Of a stretch of 64,000 bases of DNA, positions 7,077 to 15,662 are shown in pieces. The stretch is from Polynucleobacter victoriensis (lineage in GTDB: Bacteria; Pseudomonadota; Gammaproteobacteria; Burkholderiales; Burkholderiaceae): contig NZ_FYEX01000001.1 of the NCBI RefSeq assembly GCF_900187875.1, positions 992,001 to 1,056,000 of the forward strand. Direction: 5' to 3'. The notes beneath the pieces were generated by a model that was not told where the DNA came from, ran no database searches, and worked only from the letters and a program-made list of their open reading frames with translations. The position numbers were made by a program, and so were the translations under genes. Within the stretch, counting starts at the first letter, position 1; every line of letters begins with the position of its first letter.

Positions 7077-7823
7077 ATGTTTAAACAGTTAGTTTTATTA
7101 AGACCTGTCGCAACTTTTTCCGCCTTAGTGACATTTGCTATTGCCATGGCATTGGGTTTTTGGCAGCTTGATCGAATGGATCAAAAGTTATCTTTAGCTG
7201 CAGATATAGCAAAAAAAGAACGTTCGGCACCATTATTGGCAAATGCAAAACATTGGACATATGAAGAGGCCAAACATCATCGCATGGTTGCTAGAGGTAT
7301 TTACATACCAGATGCAACAGTTTGGTTAGAAAACCGCCCACATCCACAGGGGCGAGATCCTAAAACAGGGATAACTGTTGGTTTTTATGTTTTAACCCCT
7401 TTGAAGTTGCAATACAGCAATCAGTTGATATGGATTAATAGAGGTTGGGTGCCGAGGGATGGCCTGGATCGTGAAAAGGTCCCGCCTTTAATTACTCCAA
7501 TTGGTGTGGTGGAGGTGGAGGGATTGGTCTTTGAGCATCCAGCCCGTGTTATGAATGTGGGTAATTTGGATACTTTGGCACAGAAGCAAAAAATTCAGCA
7601 AAATCTTGATATTGAAAAACAATCTGCACAATTAAATACGCCATATTTGCCATTTATATTAAGACAAGTGCATGGCGGTTTAGATGATGGGTTGCAACGT
7701 GATTGGGCGCCTATGCAAGATGGTTCAGAAAAGCATAAAGGTTACGCATTTCAGTGGTTCTCGTTAGCTACATTAACCATCTTTTTTTGGTTATTTAGTG
7801 GGTTATTAAGGAAAAAAGTTTGA
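7077..7823 (+). CDS. SURF1 family oxidase assembly protein
   Basis: A 248-residue protein with one helix at each end (about residues 12-30 and 226-243) and a periplasmic domain between, the standard SURF1 arrangement. Visible motifs are LGFWQLDRMDQK near the first helix, VWLENRPHPQGRDPKTGITVGF, and INRGWVPRD. SURF1 supports heme a insertion into subunit I. TATCAT ends 6 nt before the ATG with no Shine-Dalgarno, so the transcript may be leaderless. The stop overlaps the next start (TGATG), indicating coupling. Confidence 0.92.
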   Translation: MFKQLVLLRPVATFSALVTFAIAMALGFWQLDRMDQKLSLAADIAKKERSAPLLANAKHWTYEEAKHHRMVARGIYIPDATVWLENRPHPQGRDPKTGITVGFYVLTPLKLQYSNQLIWINRGWVPRDGLDREKVPPLITPIGVVEVEGLVFEHPARVMNVGNLDTLAQKQKIQQNLDIEKQSAQLNTPYLPFILRQVHGGLDDGLQRDWAPMQDGSEKHKGYAFQWFSLATLTIFFWLFSGLLRKKV

Positions 7824-8479
7824 TGCAAAAAGATAATTTAGATCCACTCATCCCCGCAAACGGTAGCCAAAGGATTGATGCTGCGACAAAGCGTGGTCGT
7901 ATACAGATGATTCTTCTGTTATTGGTATGCGCAGCACCAGTATTGGCTTCATATTTTACTTTTTACGTTATCAAGCCACAGGGTGGTAAAACAAATATTG
8001 GGCAATTGGTTAGCCCCGTACAGTCGATGCCAATTGATGGACTAGATGCTCAGATACAAGGTAAATGGACCCTATTATTGGCTCGCCCTGCGTCTGAGTG
8101 CAAAGTTGGAAATGATGCCTGTGTGTCATTGCTATATTTGATGAGACAGGTAAGAGTCGCGATGGGTAAAGAGAGCCAACGTTTGCAATTGATATGGTTG
8201 GTAACTGATGGCGAAACAATAAATCCTGAATTGCAAAAAGCGTATGACAAAGAGGTTGCAGGATTCACTTTTGTGCGGCTACCTAAAGATCAAGTTCAAA
8301 AAGAAAAGTTATTGCAATGGTTGCAGTTAGATAACGCATCAGCAGCAATTCATTTGATTGATCCTCATGGAGACAGGATGATGCGCTTTGCCACAAATCC
8401 TGACGCTCCTGACTTTAAGAAAATGTCCAAAGATATGGAAAAGTTACTAAAGTGGAATCCAACAGGCAAGGTTAATTGA
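7823..8479 (+). CDS. Membrane-anchored SCO-like protein of the oxidase assembly cluster
   Basis: A protein of about 218 residues with one helix near residues 28-49 and a periplasmic domain that resembles the SCO/thioredoxin fold in its order of strands (LLARPASEC, LQLIWLVTDG, FTFVRLP, AAIHLIDPHGDRMMRF). The usual SCO copper motif C-x3-C is replaced by C-x6-C (CKVGNDAC). A homologous gene sits between surf1 and ctaA in related genomes; its job is not established, though redox or copper handling for the oxidase is plausible. It overlaps the surf1 stop and ends 1 nt before ctaA. Confidence 0.7.
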   Translation: MQKDNLDPLIPANGSQRIDAATKRGRIQMILLLLVCAAPVLASYFTFYVIKPQGGKTNIGQLVSPVQSMPIDGLDAQIQGKWTLLLARPASECKVGNDACVSLLYLMRQVRVAMGKESQRLQLIWLVTDGETINPELQKAYDKEVAGFTFVRLPKDQVQKEKLLQWLQLDNASAAIHLIDPHGDRMMRFATNPDAPDFKKMSKDMEKLLKWNPTGKVN

Positions 8480-8480
8480 T

Positions 8481-9596
8481 ATGAGTTTGGTTGTTTGGAT
8501 ACAGCTTCTGTTAATTGGTTTTGCAATCGGGGCATGTTTACTGTTAGCTTTGTGGTGGAAATCTAAAACATTTAGTTTTCACCGCTTGGTATTGCTCACA
8601 GTTTTTTTCACATTTGATTTGATATTGTTTGGAGCATTCACGCGCTTGACTGATTCTGGTCTTGGTTGTCCTGATTGGCCTGGTTGCTATGGCTTATCCA
8701 ATCCTGTTGCAGCTCTTAATCAAATACGCGCGGCAGAAAATTTAATGCCAACAGGGCCCGTTACCCTCAGCAAGGCATGGATTGAAATGCTACATCGTTA
8801 TTTTGCGATGGGTGTTGGTTTCTTAATCATTGTTATTACAGTTTGGGCATGGTTAAAGCGTCAGCAGTTCGGTATGCGCATTGCAAGCACCGCTAGTTTT
8901 ATTTTGCTGTTGGTTTGTGTGCAGGGTGCATTTGGTGCGTGGACCGTTACCTTGAAGTTGCAACCAATTATTGTTACGACACATTTGATGTTGGGTTTGA
9001 CTCTATTGGCATTCTTAACTTATTTATCAAGCTTAAGTTCTAAGTTAGAGCATGGCATATATGGACATCAAAAAGTTAGCACTTATCGCATGAATAGAGG
9101 TTCTATTTGGTTTGCTCTGATGGTGTTAATCATCCAAATATTCTTGGGTGGTTGGGTAAGTACTAACTATGCTGTCCTAGCATGTGATGATTTTCCTTTA
9201 TGTCATGGATCATTATTTCCCGCAATGAGCTTTTCAGAAGGTTTTGGTTTGTGGAGAGAGTTAGGTAAAACGGTGGATGGTGCACATTTAAGTATTGATG
9301 GATTAAGAGCTATACATTGGGTTCATCGAGTGGGTGCGGTTTTTGCATTGAGTGTCTTGTTTTATTTAGGTTTTAAAACTTTGAGAGCAGCAATTGTTTC
9401 AGCAAATCCAGAGCTAAGACGTTGGGCATTTACATTATTGAGTTTATGCATCATTCAATTAATTACAGGTATGAGTAACATTATTTTGGATTGGCCATTA
9501 ATTGCTGCTTTACTTCATACTGGTGGTGCCGCAGCAATACTCGTGGTTCTCGTCAGAATGTTAACTTTGAGTGCAGAGGAGTTTGATCGTGGCTAA
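8481..9596 (+). CDS. ctaA: Heme A synthase (CtaA/Cox15)
   Basis: A 371-residue polytopic protein (about eight helices) of the COX15/CtaA family that oxidises the C8 methyl of heme O to a formyl group to give heme A. Conserved features are FTRLTDSGLGCPDWPGCYG, EMLHRYFAMGVGF, VTTHLMLGL, the second Cys pair LACDDFPLCHGSLFP, IHWVHRVGAVFAL and LLHTGGAAAI, which supply the histidine ligands. It overlaps the downstream ctaB start by 8 nt, so translation is probably coupled. Confidence 0.95.
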   Translation: MSLVVWIQLLLIGFAIGACLLLALWWKSKTFSFHRLVLLTVFFTFDLILFGAFTRLTDSGLGCPDWPGCYGLSNPVAALNQIRAAENLMPTGPVTLSKAWIEMLHRYFAMGVGFLIIVITVWAWLKRQQFGMRIASTASFILLLVCVQGAFGAWTVTLKLQPIIVTTHLMLGLTLLAFLTYLSSLSSKLEHGIYGHQKVSTYRMNRGSIWFALMVLIIQIFLGGWVSTNYAVLACDDFPLCHGSLFPAMSFSEGFGLWRELGKTVDGAHLSIDGLRAIHWVHRVGAVFALSVLFYLGFKTLRAAIVSANPELRRWAFTLLSLCIIQLITGMSNIILDWPLIAALLHTGGAAAILVVLVRMLTLSAEEFDRG

Positions 9597-10470
9597 AAAT
9601 ACTCTGCAAGTAATGCCAAGATGGCGCCAGTATTGGGCTTTAACAAAGCCTAGAGTCACGCAGTTGGCTGTGTTTTGCGCCATTATTGGAATGTTTTTAG
9701 CAACACCAGGCATGGTGCCATTGCCAGTTTTAATTGGTGGCTCGTTGGGTATTTGGCTTTTAGCGGGAGCGGCTTTTGCAGTGAACTGTTTGGTTGAGCA
9801 AAAGGTCGACGCCAAAATGCGCAGAACTGCATGGCGGCCATCTGCAACGGGTGAGATCACAGACGTACAAATAATTATTTTTGCTCTAGTAATTGGTGCT
9901 GCAGGAATGATTCTTTTATGGAACTTTGCCAATCCATTAACGATGTGGGCTACTGCGGCAACATTTATTGGTTACGCAATTATTTATACCTTATTGCTAA
10001 AACCAGCAACACCTCAAAACATTGTGATTGGTGGTTTATCCGGCGCTATGCCACCTGCTTTGGGTTGGGCTGCCGTTGCAAATGATTTTCCTGCTGAGGC
10101 TTGGTTGTTGGTATTGATCATTTTTACTTGGACGCCACCTCATTTTTGGGCGTTAGCTCTTTATCGCCGAGAAGACTACAAGCAGTCGGGCTTGCCTATG
10201 TTGCCAGTAACGCATGGTGAGAGGTTTACTTTATTGCATATATTGCTCTACACATTGATATTAATTGCGGCAACCATCTTGCCATTTGTGTATCAAATGA
10301 GCGGGTACTTTTACTTAGCTAGTGCGCTGATTTTAGGGGGCTGTTTCTTAGCTTATGCAATTGCCCTATATAAAAAATATAGCGATGACTTAGCTAAAAA
10401 GACCTTTAGGTTCTCAATCATCTACTTGTCGCTATTGTTTGCAGCCTTACTCATTGATCATTATTTATAA
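9589..10470 (+). CDS. ctaB: Protoheme IX farnesyltransferase (heme O synthase)
   Basis: A UbiA-superfamily prenyltransferase of about 293 residues with nine predicted helices. It attaches a farnesyl group to heme B. The first polyprenyl-binding motif is N-x3-E-x3-D-x2-M-x-RT (NCLVEQKVDAKMRRT) and the second is the HFWALALYRREDYK loop. I choose GTG at 9589 because AGAGGAG lies 8 nt upstream; a GTG at 9571 has no such site. It overlaps ctaA by 8 nt and is followed 3 nt later by the sco gene. Confidence 0.94.
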   Translation: MAKNTLQVMPRWRQYWALTKPRVTQLAVFCAIIGMFLATPGMVPLPVLIGGSLGIWLLAGAAFAVNCLVEQKVDAKMRRTAWRPSATGEITDVQIIIFALVIGAAGMILLWNFANPLTMWATAATFIGYAIIYTLLLKPATPQNIVIGGLSGAMPPALGWAAVANDFPAEAWLLVLIIFTWTPPHFWALALYRREDYKQSGLPMLPVTHGERFTLLHILLYTLILIAATILPFVYQMSGYFYLASALILGGCFLAYAIALYKKYSDDLAKKTFRFSIIYLSLLFAALLIDHYL

Positions 10471-10473
10471 GCC

Positions 10474-11076
10474 ATGAAAAATTACCAAATCTCTTTGATA
10501 AAAACCATCGCAATTATTTTGGCTAGTGCATTTCTTGTAGCTTGCTCACAAGAAGCTATCAAATTTAACAATGTGGACATTACTGGCAGCAAAGCTTTCG
10601 GTAAAGATTTTTCCTTAGTTGACCACCATGGACAAAAGAGGCAGTTGGCTGACTTTAATGGCCGCTTAGTTGTCATGTTCTTTGGCTACACGCAGTGCCC
10701 AGATGTTTGCCCGACCACTATGACTGAGATGCAAGGCGTTATGGATTTATTGGGTAAAGATGCAGACAAGGTACAAGTTTTGTTTGTGACCGTTGACCCA
10801 GATAGAGATACACAAGAACTCTTATCTCAGTATGTTCCTTCTTTTGATAAGCGGTTTTTAGGTCTTCGCCCAGAAAATGCCGCTGCGCTTGAAAAAATCA
10901 CTAAAGACTTTAAAGTTTTTTACAACAAAGTGCCTGGCAAAACTGCAAGCACTTATACGATTGACCACACTGCTGGCAGTTACGTGTTTGATACCACAGG
11001 ACAGTTACGATTGTTTTTAAAGCACCAGCAAGGCCCTAAGCCTATTGCTGAGGATTTAAAAAAGCTTCTTAAGTAA
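10474..11076 (+). CDS. SCO1/SenC family copper chaperone, putative lipoprotein
   Basis: 200 residues. The N-terminus is a lipoprotein-type signal ending in LVAC (Cys about residue 24). The SCO copper motif C-x3-C is intact in GYTQCPDVCPTTM, and the third ligand histidine is in YTIDHTAGSYVF. VTVDPDRDT is also typical. SCO proteins load or reduce the CuA centre of subunit II. It is the last gene of the assembly operon and converges on rpoH with a 14-nt gap and no obvious terminator. Confidence 0.93.
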   Translation: MKNYQISLIKTIAIILASAFLVACSQEAIKFNNVDITGSKAFGKDFSLVDHHGQKRQLADFNGRLVVMFFGYTQCPDVCPTTMTEMQGVMDLLGKDADKVQVLFVTVDPDRDTQELLSQYVPSFDKRFLGLRPENAAALEKITKDFKVFYNKVPGKTASTYTIDHTAGSYVFDTTGQLRLFLKHQQGPKPIAEDLKKLLK

Positions 11077-11090
11077 TTTTTGAAATGAAG

Positions 11091-11954
11091 TTAGGCAGAA
11101 AGTGCTAACTTCATTTTTTTAAGAGCAGCTGTTTCAATCTGACGAACTCGCTCTGCAGAAATATTAAATTCAGCAGCTAGGTCATGGAGAGTTGTTGCTC
11201 CAGATCCGTCATCTGATACATCTAGCCATCTTGCCGACACTATTTTTCTGCTGCGTTCGTCAAGACTTGCTAGAGCCTTTTCTAGACCTGGGCCTTGTAG
11301 TTGGCGGTGTTGTTCTTGAGCGATAACTTCAGATGGTTCATATCTGTTATCTGACAACCAGTTGATTGGTGCAAAACTATCTTCATCGCTGACATCGTTT
11401 GATTCAATTGCAACATCGCCACCAGATAAGCGCTTTTCCATTTCTCGCACATCTTCATTGCGAACATCGAGTGCATGAGCTAGATTTTGAATCTCAGTTG
11501 GAGATAGAGCATTAAGACTAGGCTTATTGCTACGCAAATTAAAAAATAGCTTTCTGTGAGCTTTGGTTGTGGCAATTTTGACCATTCTCCAATTGCGAAG
11601 AATGTACTCATGTATTTCAGCTTTGATCCAATGAATAGAGTAAGTAACCAATCTGGTACCTTGCTCAGGGTCATAGCGTTTTACTGCCTTCATTAGGCCA
11701 ATATTGCCCTCTTGAATTAAATCGGCATGAGGTAGGCCATACCCAAGATATTGGCGAGCAATAGATACGACTAAACGCAAATGAGACATCACCAGTGTGC
11801 GAGCAGCTTCTAGGTTTTCATGGTCCCTGAATTCGCGCGCAAGGCGTATCTCGTCTGCAGCGCTTAGCATGGGCAAACGATTGACGCTAGAAATGTAGGC
11901 ATCTAAGCTGCCGACATTTAGTTGCGTTGGAATTAAGGCATTCATTTGTGTCAT
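11091..11954 (-). CDS. rpoH: RNA polymerase heat-shock sigma factor RpoH (sigma-32)
   Basis: 287 residues, the normal length. It has sigma-70 regions 1.2 to 4: LPMLSAADEIRLAREFRDH (1.2), region 2 with DLIQEGNIGLMKAVKRYDPEQGTRLVTYSIHWIKAEI seen in part, and a region 4 helix-turn-helix ending SAERVRQIETAALKKMK. The RpoH box reads HRKLFFNLR where the family has Q(R/K)KLFFNLR. It directs heat-shock gene transcription. A perfect CIRCE operator lies 9 nt before the ATG, so HrcA probably represses it. It follows ftsY on the same strand; no ftsE/ftsX lie between. Confidence 0.95.
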   Translation of the reverse strand: MTQMNALIPTQLNVGSLDAYISSVNRLPMLSAADEIRLAREFRDHENLEAARTLVMSHLRLVVSIARQYLGYGLPHADLIQEGNIGLMKAVKRYDPEQGTRLVTYSIHWIKAEIHEYILRNWRMVKIATTKAHRKLFFNLRSNKPSLNALSPTEIQNLAHALDVRNEDVREMEKRLSGGDVAIESNDVSDEDSFAPINWLSDNRYEPSEVIAQEQHRQLQGPGLEKALASLDERSRKIVSARWLDVSDDGSGATTLHDLAAEFNISAERVRQIETAALKKMKLALSA

Positions 11955-11963
11955 ACCGCTATA

Positions 11964-11990
11964 TTAGCACTCCTCAGATTAGAGTGCTAA
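11964..11990. promoter_or_regulatory. CIRCE operator (HrcA binding site) upstream of rpoH
   Basis: The arms TTAGCACTC (11964-11972) and GAGTGCTAA (11982-11990) are separated by exactly 9 bp, a perfect match to the CIRCE consensus TTAGCACTC-N9-GAGTGCTAA. It ends 9 nt before the rpoH ATG, so it would be transcribed as a hairpin in the rpoH 5' leader, and the only Shine-Dalgarno-like GAGGAG lies inside it. CIRCE is the known operator of the heat-shock repressor HrcA. Confidence 0.93.
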
Positions 11991-12025
11991 TTAGCCTGTA
12001 ACCATATGATTTATATGGATAAAAA

Positions 12026-12919
12026 CTACTGCGGAATCAAGGATTTAGCAAAATCAGAGGCGTTAAATGGTTTTAAATCTTCTAGCTTTTCACCAAGTCC
12101 AACAGCTAAAACGCTCGGCGGATTATCACTAAACTCTTCAGCAATTGCGCAGAGAATGCCACCTTTAGCTGTCCCATCAAGCTTGGTAACAATAATCGCT
12201 GATAGCTCCAATGCCTCGTGGAAGGCTTTGACTTGCGATAGGCCATTTTGCCCAGTATTGCCATCAATGACTAAGACAGTTTCGTGCGGGGCATTGTCTT
12301 GAGCTTTAGTGATTACCCGTTTAACCTTTTTAAGCTCATCCATTAGATGGGCTTGAGTAGATAAGCGTCCAGCCGTATCAATAATCACAATATCTTGATT
12401 CCGTGACTGACCAGCTTTAACGGCATCGTGTGCAACAGCGGCAGCATCACCACTTTGTTGCGCAATGACTGCAACATTATTTTTTTCGCCCCAGGCAATG
12501 AGTTGCTCTCTTGCAGCAGCCCTAAAGGTATCACCAGCGCCTAGCAAGACGCGATGATTTTGATTTTGTAGGTGATGGCATAGCTTACCAATACTCGTTG
12601 TCTTGCCGGCTCCATTAACACCAACAACTAACCAAATTTGTGGGTAATTAGGATCCTTAGGTAAATTAACCAATGGATTGTGGGGTCTTTCAAGCTTGCT
12701 CAAACTGCTTTGAACTAGTGTGGCTAGAATATTTTTGAGGTCGTCGACGGTTTCTGCCTTTTGGAGTTTGGCCTCGGATCGAAGTTGTTTGATGAGTTTT
12801 TGAGTGGCGTTCATACCAACATCGCCCAAAAGCAAGGTTTCTTCTAAAGACTCATACCAATCTTCGTCAATTTTTTGCCTATTAAATAGGCTTGATAGTG
12901 TTTTACGTAATCCGAACAT
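12026..12919 (-). CDS. ftsY: Signal recognition particle receptor FtsY
   Basis: 297 residues containing the N domain (about 1-85) and the SRP-type GTPase G domain: GVNGAGKTTSIGKL (P-loop), GDTFRAAAREQL, DTAGRLSTQAHLM, TKLDGTAKGG and a C-terminal GLGEKLEDLKPF. It is the membrane receptor that receives ribosome-nascent chain complexes from SRP. It lacks the long acidic A domain found in E. coli FtsY, as in many shorter bacterial forms. It is divergent from the M16 peptidase gene, with 21 bp between the starts, and reads toward rpoH. Confidence 0.96.
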   Translation of the reverse strand: MFGLRKTLSSLFNRQKIDEDWYESLEETLLLGDVGMNATQKLIKQLRSEAKLQKAETVDDLKNILATLVQSSLSKLERPHNPLVNLPKDPNYPQIWLVVGVNGAGKTTSIGKLCHHLQNQNHRVLLGAGDTFRAAAREQLIAWGEKNNVAVIAQQSGDAAAVAHDAVKAGQSRNQDIVIIDTAGRLSTQAHLMDELKKVKRVITKAQDNAPHETVLVIDGNTGQNGLSQVKAFHEALELSAIIVTKLDGTAKGGILCAIAEEFSDNPPSVLAVGLGEKLEDLKPFNASDFAKSLIPQ

Positions 12920-12925
12920 GACCGA

Positions 12926-12931
12926 TACAAT
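12926..12931 (+). promoter_or_regulatory. -10 element of the M16 peptidase operon
   Basis: TACAAT ends 9 nt before the ATG at 12941. A weak -35 (TTACGT at 12903-12908, 17 bp spacer) is present. No Shine-Dalgarno precedes the ATG, so the predicted transcript is leaderless or nearly so. Confidence 0.45.
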
Positions 12932-12940
12932 TGATTAATT

Positions 12941-14350
12941 ATGAGCATATTAACAACCCTGAGAACCTTAGCCCTAACTTTTTCAATTGGCCTAATCCTT
13001 TTGTTAAGCATTGGCATTCAGGCGAAAGAGTTAAAGACGGCTAATACCCATGAATTTTTGCTCTCTAATGGCATGAAGGTGATTGTCAAAGAAGATCACC
13101 GAGCCCCAACAGTTGCGCATATGGTTTGGTATAGAGCAGGCTCAATTGATGAAGTTAACGGCAAGACAGGCGTTGCACACGTGCTAGAGCACATGATGTT
13201 TAAGGGCACTAAAAAATTAAAGCCAGGTGATTTTTCAAAACAAGTGGCAGCAGTAGGTGGCAGAGATAACGCCTTCACAAGTAAAGATTACACGGCGTAT
13301 TTTCAGCAAATTGAAAAAAGTCATCTAGAAAAAATGATGGCATTAGAGTCTGATCGAATGGCTAATTTGCAAATTAGTGAGGACGAGTTTGCCAAAGAAA
13401 TTCAGGTGGTGATGGAGGAGCGTCGTTTAAGAACGGATGATCAAGCATCTGCAATAGTTTATGAGCAATTAATAGCTGCAGCATTTATCAATAGCCCATA
13501 TAGAAACCCAATTATTGGGTGGATGGATGACCTAAAAAACATGACTTATCGGGATGCCTTGGAGTGGTACCAAGATTGGTATGCACCTAATAATGCTGTA
13601 CTGGTTGTGGCTGGTGATGTTGTGCCAACAGAGGTTCTTGCTCTAGCGCAGAAATACTATGGCGTCATTCCTACAAAAAAAATTAGGGATAGAAAGCCCC
13701 AAAACGAGGTACCTCAAATTGGGGTGCGTCGCATTCAAGTGAAAGCGCCTGCAGAAAATCCAGATGTTACGTTTGCCTGGAAAGTGCCTAAGATTGAGCC
13801 ATCAGATGTCAAGCAGATTGACCCATATGCTTTAAGCGTTCTTGCTGGAATACTGGATGGGCATGCAAATTCAAGGCTAAATAGAAGCCTAGTAAGAGAC
13901 CTGCGTCTGGCTGATAGCGTTGATGCATCGTATGGTATGACAGGTAGGGGGCCACAATTATTCGGTATTTCTGCAAGCCCAGCAAAAGGTAAAACGATTG
14001 CCGAGATAGAGAAAAAAATTAGATTGATTCTGAATGAAATTAGACAATCAGGTGTGACTGAGGCTGAGTTGAATCGTGTGAAATCTCAATTATTGTCTTC
14101 ACAAATTTACAAAAGAGATTCAATCTTTGCGCAAGCAATGGAAATTGGCATGTCAGAAATGAATGGGATCTCATGGAGGTATTTAGATGAAATTCTTTTC
14201 AATATCCAAGCTGTTACATCAGCAGACATACAAAAAGTTGTAGAGAAATATTTCATTGATGATGCCCTAACAGTGGCTACATTGGAGCCACAATCCATTA
14301 AAGAAAAAAATGCAGCGGCACAAAGAGCGCCAGCTGGTATGAGGCACTAA
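12941..14350 (+). CDS. M16 family zinc peptidase, catalytic subunit
   Basis: 469 residues with a signal peptide (cleavage near GIQA, about residue 28). The inverted zinc motif H-x2-E-H is intact at residues 80-84 (HVLEHMMFKG), with the third ligand Glu downstream in VVMEERRLRTDD. Two M16 domains follow the usual order. Proteins of this type are periplasmic processing peptidases (PqqL/mitochondrial processing peptidase-like). The next gene is a second M16 protein without the zinc motif, starting 1 nt after this stop, so the two likely form a heterodimer in which this subunit cuts. Confidence 0.9.
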   Translation: MSILTTLRTLALTFSIGLILLLSIGIQAKELKTANTHEFLLSNGMKVIVKEDHRAPTVAHMVWYRAGSIDEVNGKTGVAHVLEHMMFKGTKKLKPGDFSKQVAAVGGRDNAFTSKDYTAYFQQIEKSHLEKMMALESDRMANLQISEDEFAKEIQVVMEERRLRTDDQASAIVYEQLIAAAFINSPYRNPIIGWMDDLKNMTYRDALEWYQDWYAPNNAVLVVAGDVVPTEVLALAQKYYGVIPTKKIRDRKPQNEVPQIGVRRIQVKAPAENPDVTFAWKVPKIEPSDVKQIDPYALSVLAGILDGHANSRLNRSLVRDLRLADSVDASYGMTGRGPQLFGISASPAKGKTIAEIEKKIRLILNEIRQSGVTEAELNRVKSQLLSSQIYKRDSIFAQAMEIGMSEMNGISWRYLDEILFNIQAVTSADIQKVVEKYFIDDALTVATLEPQSIKEKNAAAQRAPAGMRH

Positions 14351-14351
14351 G

Positions 14352-15662
14352 ATGAGATATCTGATTTATTTTCTTGGATTGATTGCATCGTTTTCCGTGC
14401 AAGCAAGTACTGCTATTGAGCATTGGGTTAATCACGACGGTGTTTCTATTTATTTGGTAGAGGCCAAGACGATTCCAATGGTTGATGTGCAAGTTGATTG
14501 GCCTGTTGGCTCTGCTAGTGATCCGCAGTTAAAAATCGGATTAGCTTCGATGACTGCGGCACTGATTGATAAAGGAGCCGTGGTTAATAAAAAAGTATTA
14601 ACCGAGGCTGCTATCTCAGATAGGTTGGCGGATCTTGGCGCAGTGTTAAGTTTTAATGCTGGAGCCGAGAGGACTAGTATGAGGATTAGGAGTTTGAGTG
14701 ATGTAAAGCGCATCAATGAACTAATTAGTTTGACTGCGCAAATACTAAAAGAGCCATTATTTGATTCAAAAGTATTGAGCCGAGAAAAAGATCGAACCAT
14801 CATGGGGATTAAAGAGGCACAAATCAAACCAGAAGTTATTTTGAGTAAAGAGTTTGATCGTCAAATATATGGTAGCCATCCATACGGGTTGAGTACAAGC
14901 ATAGATACAGTTCAAGCTATTACTCAGAAGGATGTCAGAGATTTTTATTTCAACAGATATGCTAAAAAAGGCGTTAAGGTATCCATTGTTGGGGATATCG
15001 ACAAGGCATCAGCAGATGAGTTGGTGAAAAAACTTTTGTCTAGCCTTCCTAGAGAAGCAAAGCTCAAGCAAAGTGTTGCCGAGGTAGCTTTGTTTCAGCC
15101 TAATTCTTCAAAAATTATAAAAATTCCTCATAACGCTCAACAAGCCCATATTTCAATGGGTATGCCTACAATTTCTAGAAAGCATCCTGATTATTTTCCA
15201 ATGCTAGTAGGCAACTATATTTTAGGTGGTGGTGGATTTGTTTCTAGGTTGGTTAAGGAGGTTCGCGAAAAGAGAGGCCTCGCTTACAGCGTGTATAGCT
15301 ATGTGTCACCAGGTCGTCAGGTTGGCCCCTATGTGGCAGGTATGCAGACGCAAAAATCTCAGGCAGATCTTGCAGTTGATGTGATGAAAAAAACAATTTC
15401 TGAATTTATTGATCATGGCCCCACTGATGAAGAGATGATGGCGGCAAAGAACAATTTGATCAATGGCTTTCCGCTCAGAATTGATAGTAATCGTAAGATT
15501 CTAGAGAATGTGGCTAGTATCGCTTGGAATGATTTGCCTTTGGATACTCTAGATACTTGGAGAGATCAATTAAAAGCTGTGACCAAAGAGCAGGTAAATG
15601 CAGCTTTTAAAGCACATCTGGATATGAATCGCATGGCCACTGTAGTAGTTGGTGCGCCATGA
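14352..15662 (+). CDS. M16 family peptidase-like protein, non-catalytic partner
   Basis: 436 residues with a signal peptide (about residues 1-19, ending VQAS). The M16 fold is recognisable (WPVGSASDPQLKIGLA where active members have the H-x2-E-H helix; GGGGFVSRLVKEVREKRGLAYSVYSY near the C-terminal half), but there is no H-x2-E-H. The Arg/Tyr pair region REKRGLAYS is kept, as in the substrate-binding subunits of M16B dimers. It starts 1 nt after the catalytic partner and overlaps rsmD by 4 nt. Confidence 0.9.
   Translation: MRYLIYFLGLIASFSVQASTAIEHWVNHDGVSIYLVEAKTIPMVDVQVDWPVGSASDPQLKIGLASMTAALIDKGAVVNKKVLTEAAISDRLADLGAVLSFNAGAERTSMRIRSLSDVKRINELISLTAQILKEPLFDSKVLSREKDRTIMGIKEAQIKPEVILSKEFDRQIYGSHPYGLSTSIDTVQAITQKDVRDFYFNRYAKKGVKVSIVGDIDKASADELVKKLLSSLPREAKLKQSVAEVALFQPNSSKIIKIPHNAQQAHISMGMPTISRKHPDYFPMLVGNYILGGGGFVSRLVKEVREKRGLAYSVYSYVSPGRQVGPYVAGMQTQKSQADLAVDVMKKTISEFIDHGPTDEEMMAAKNNLINGFPLRIDSNRKILENVASIAWNDLPLDTLDTWRDQLKAVTKEQVNAAFKAHLDMNRMATVVVGAP

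Noticed and set aside
9561..9932. 123-residue minus-strand frame
   Set aside because: It is antisense to ctaB and shows only the reverse of membrane-helix codons.
12006..12302. 98-residue open frame on the plus strand
   Set aside because: It lies antisense within ftsY, and its composition reflects the codons of the real gene. The CIRCE and rpoH leader reading is better supported there.
14352..15662. Pseudogene status for the second M16 protein
   Set aside because: The frame is full length with signal peptide and conserved Arg/Tyr region; loss of the zinc motif is normal for partner subunits.
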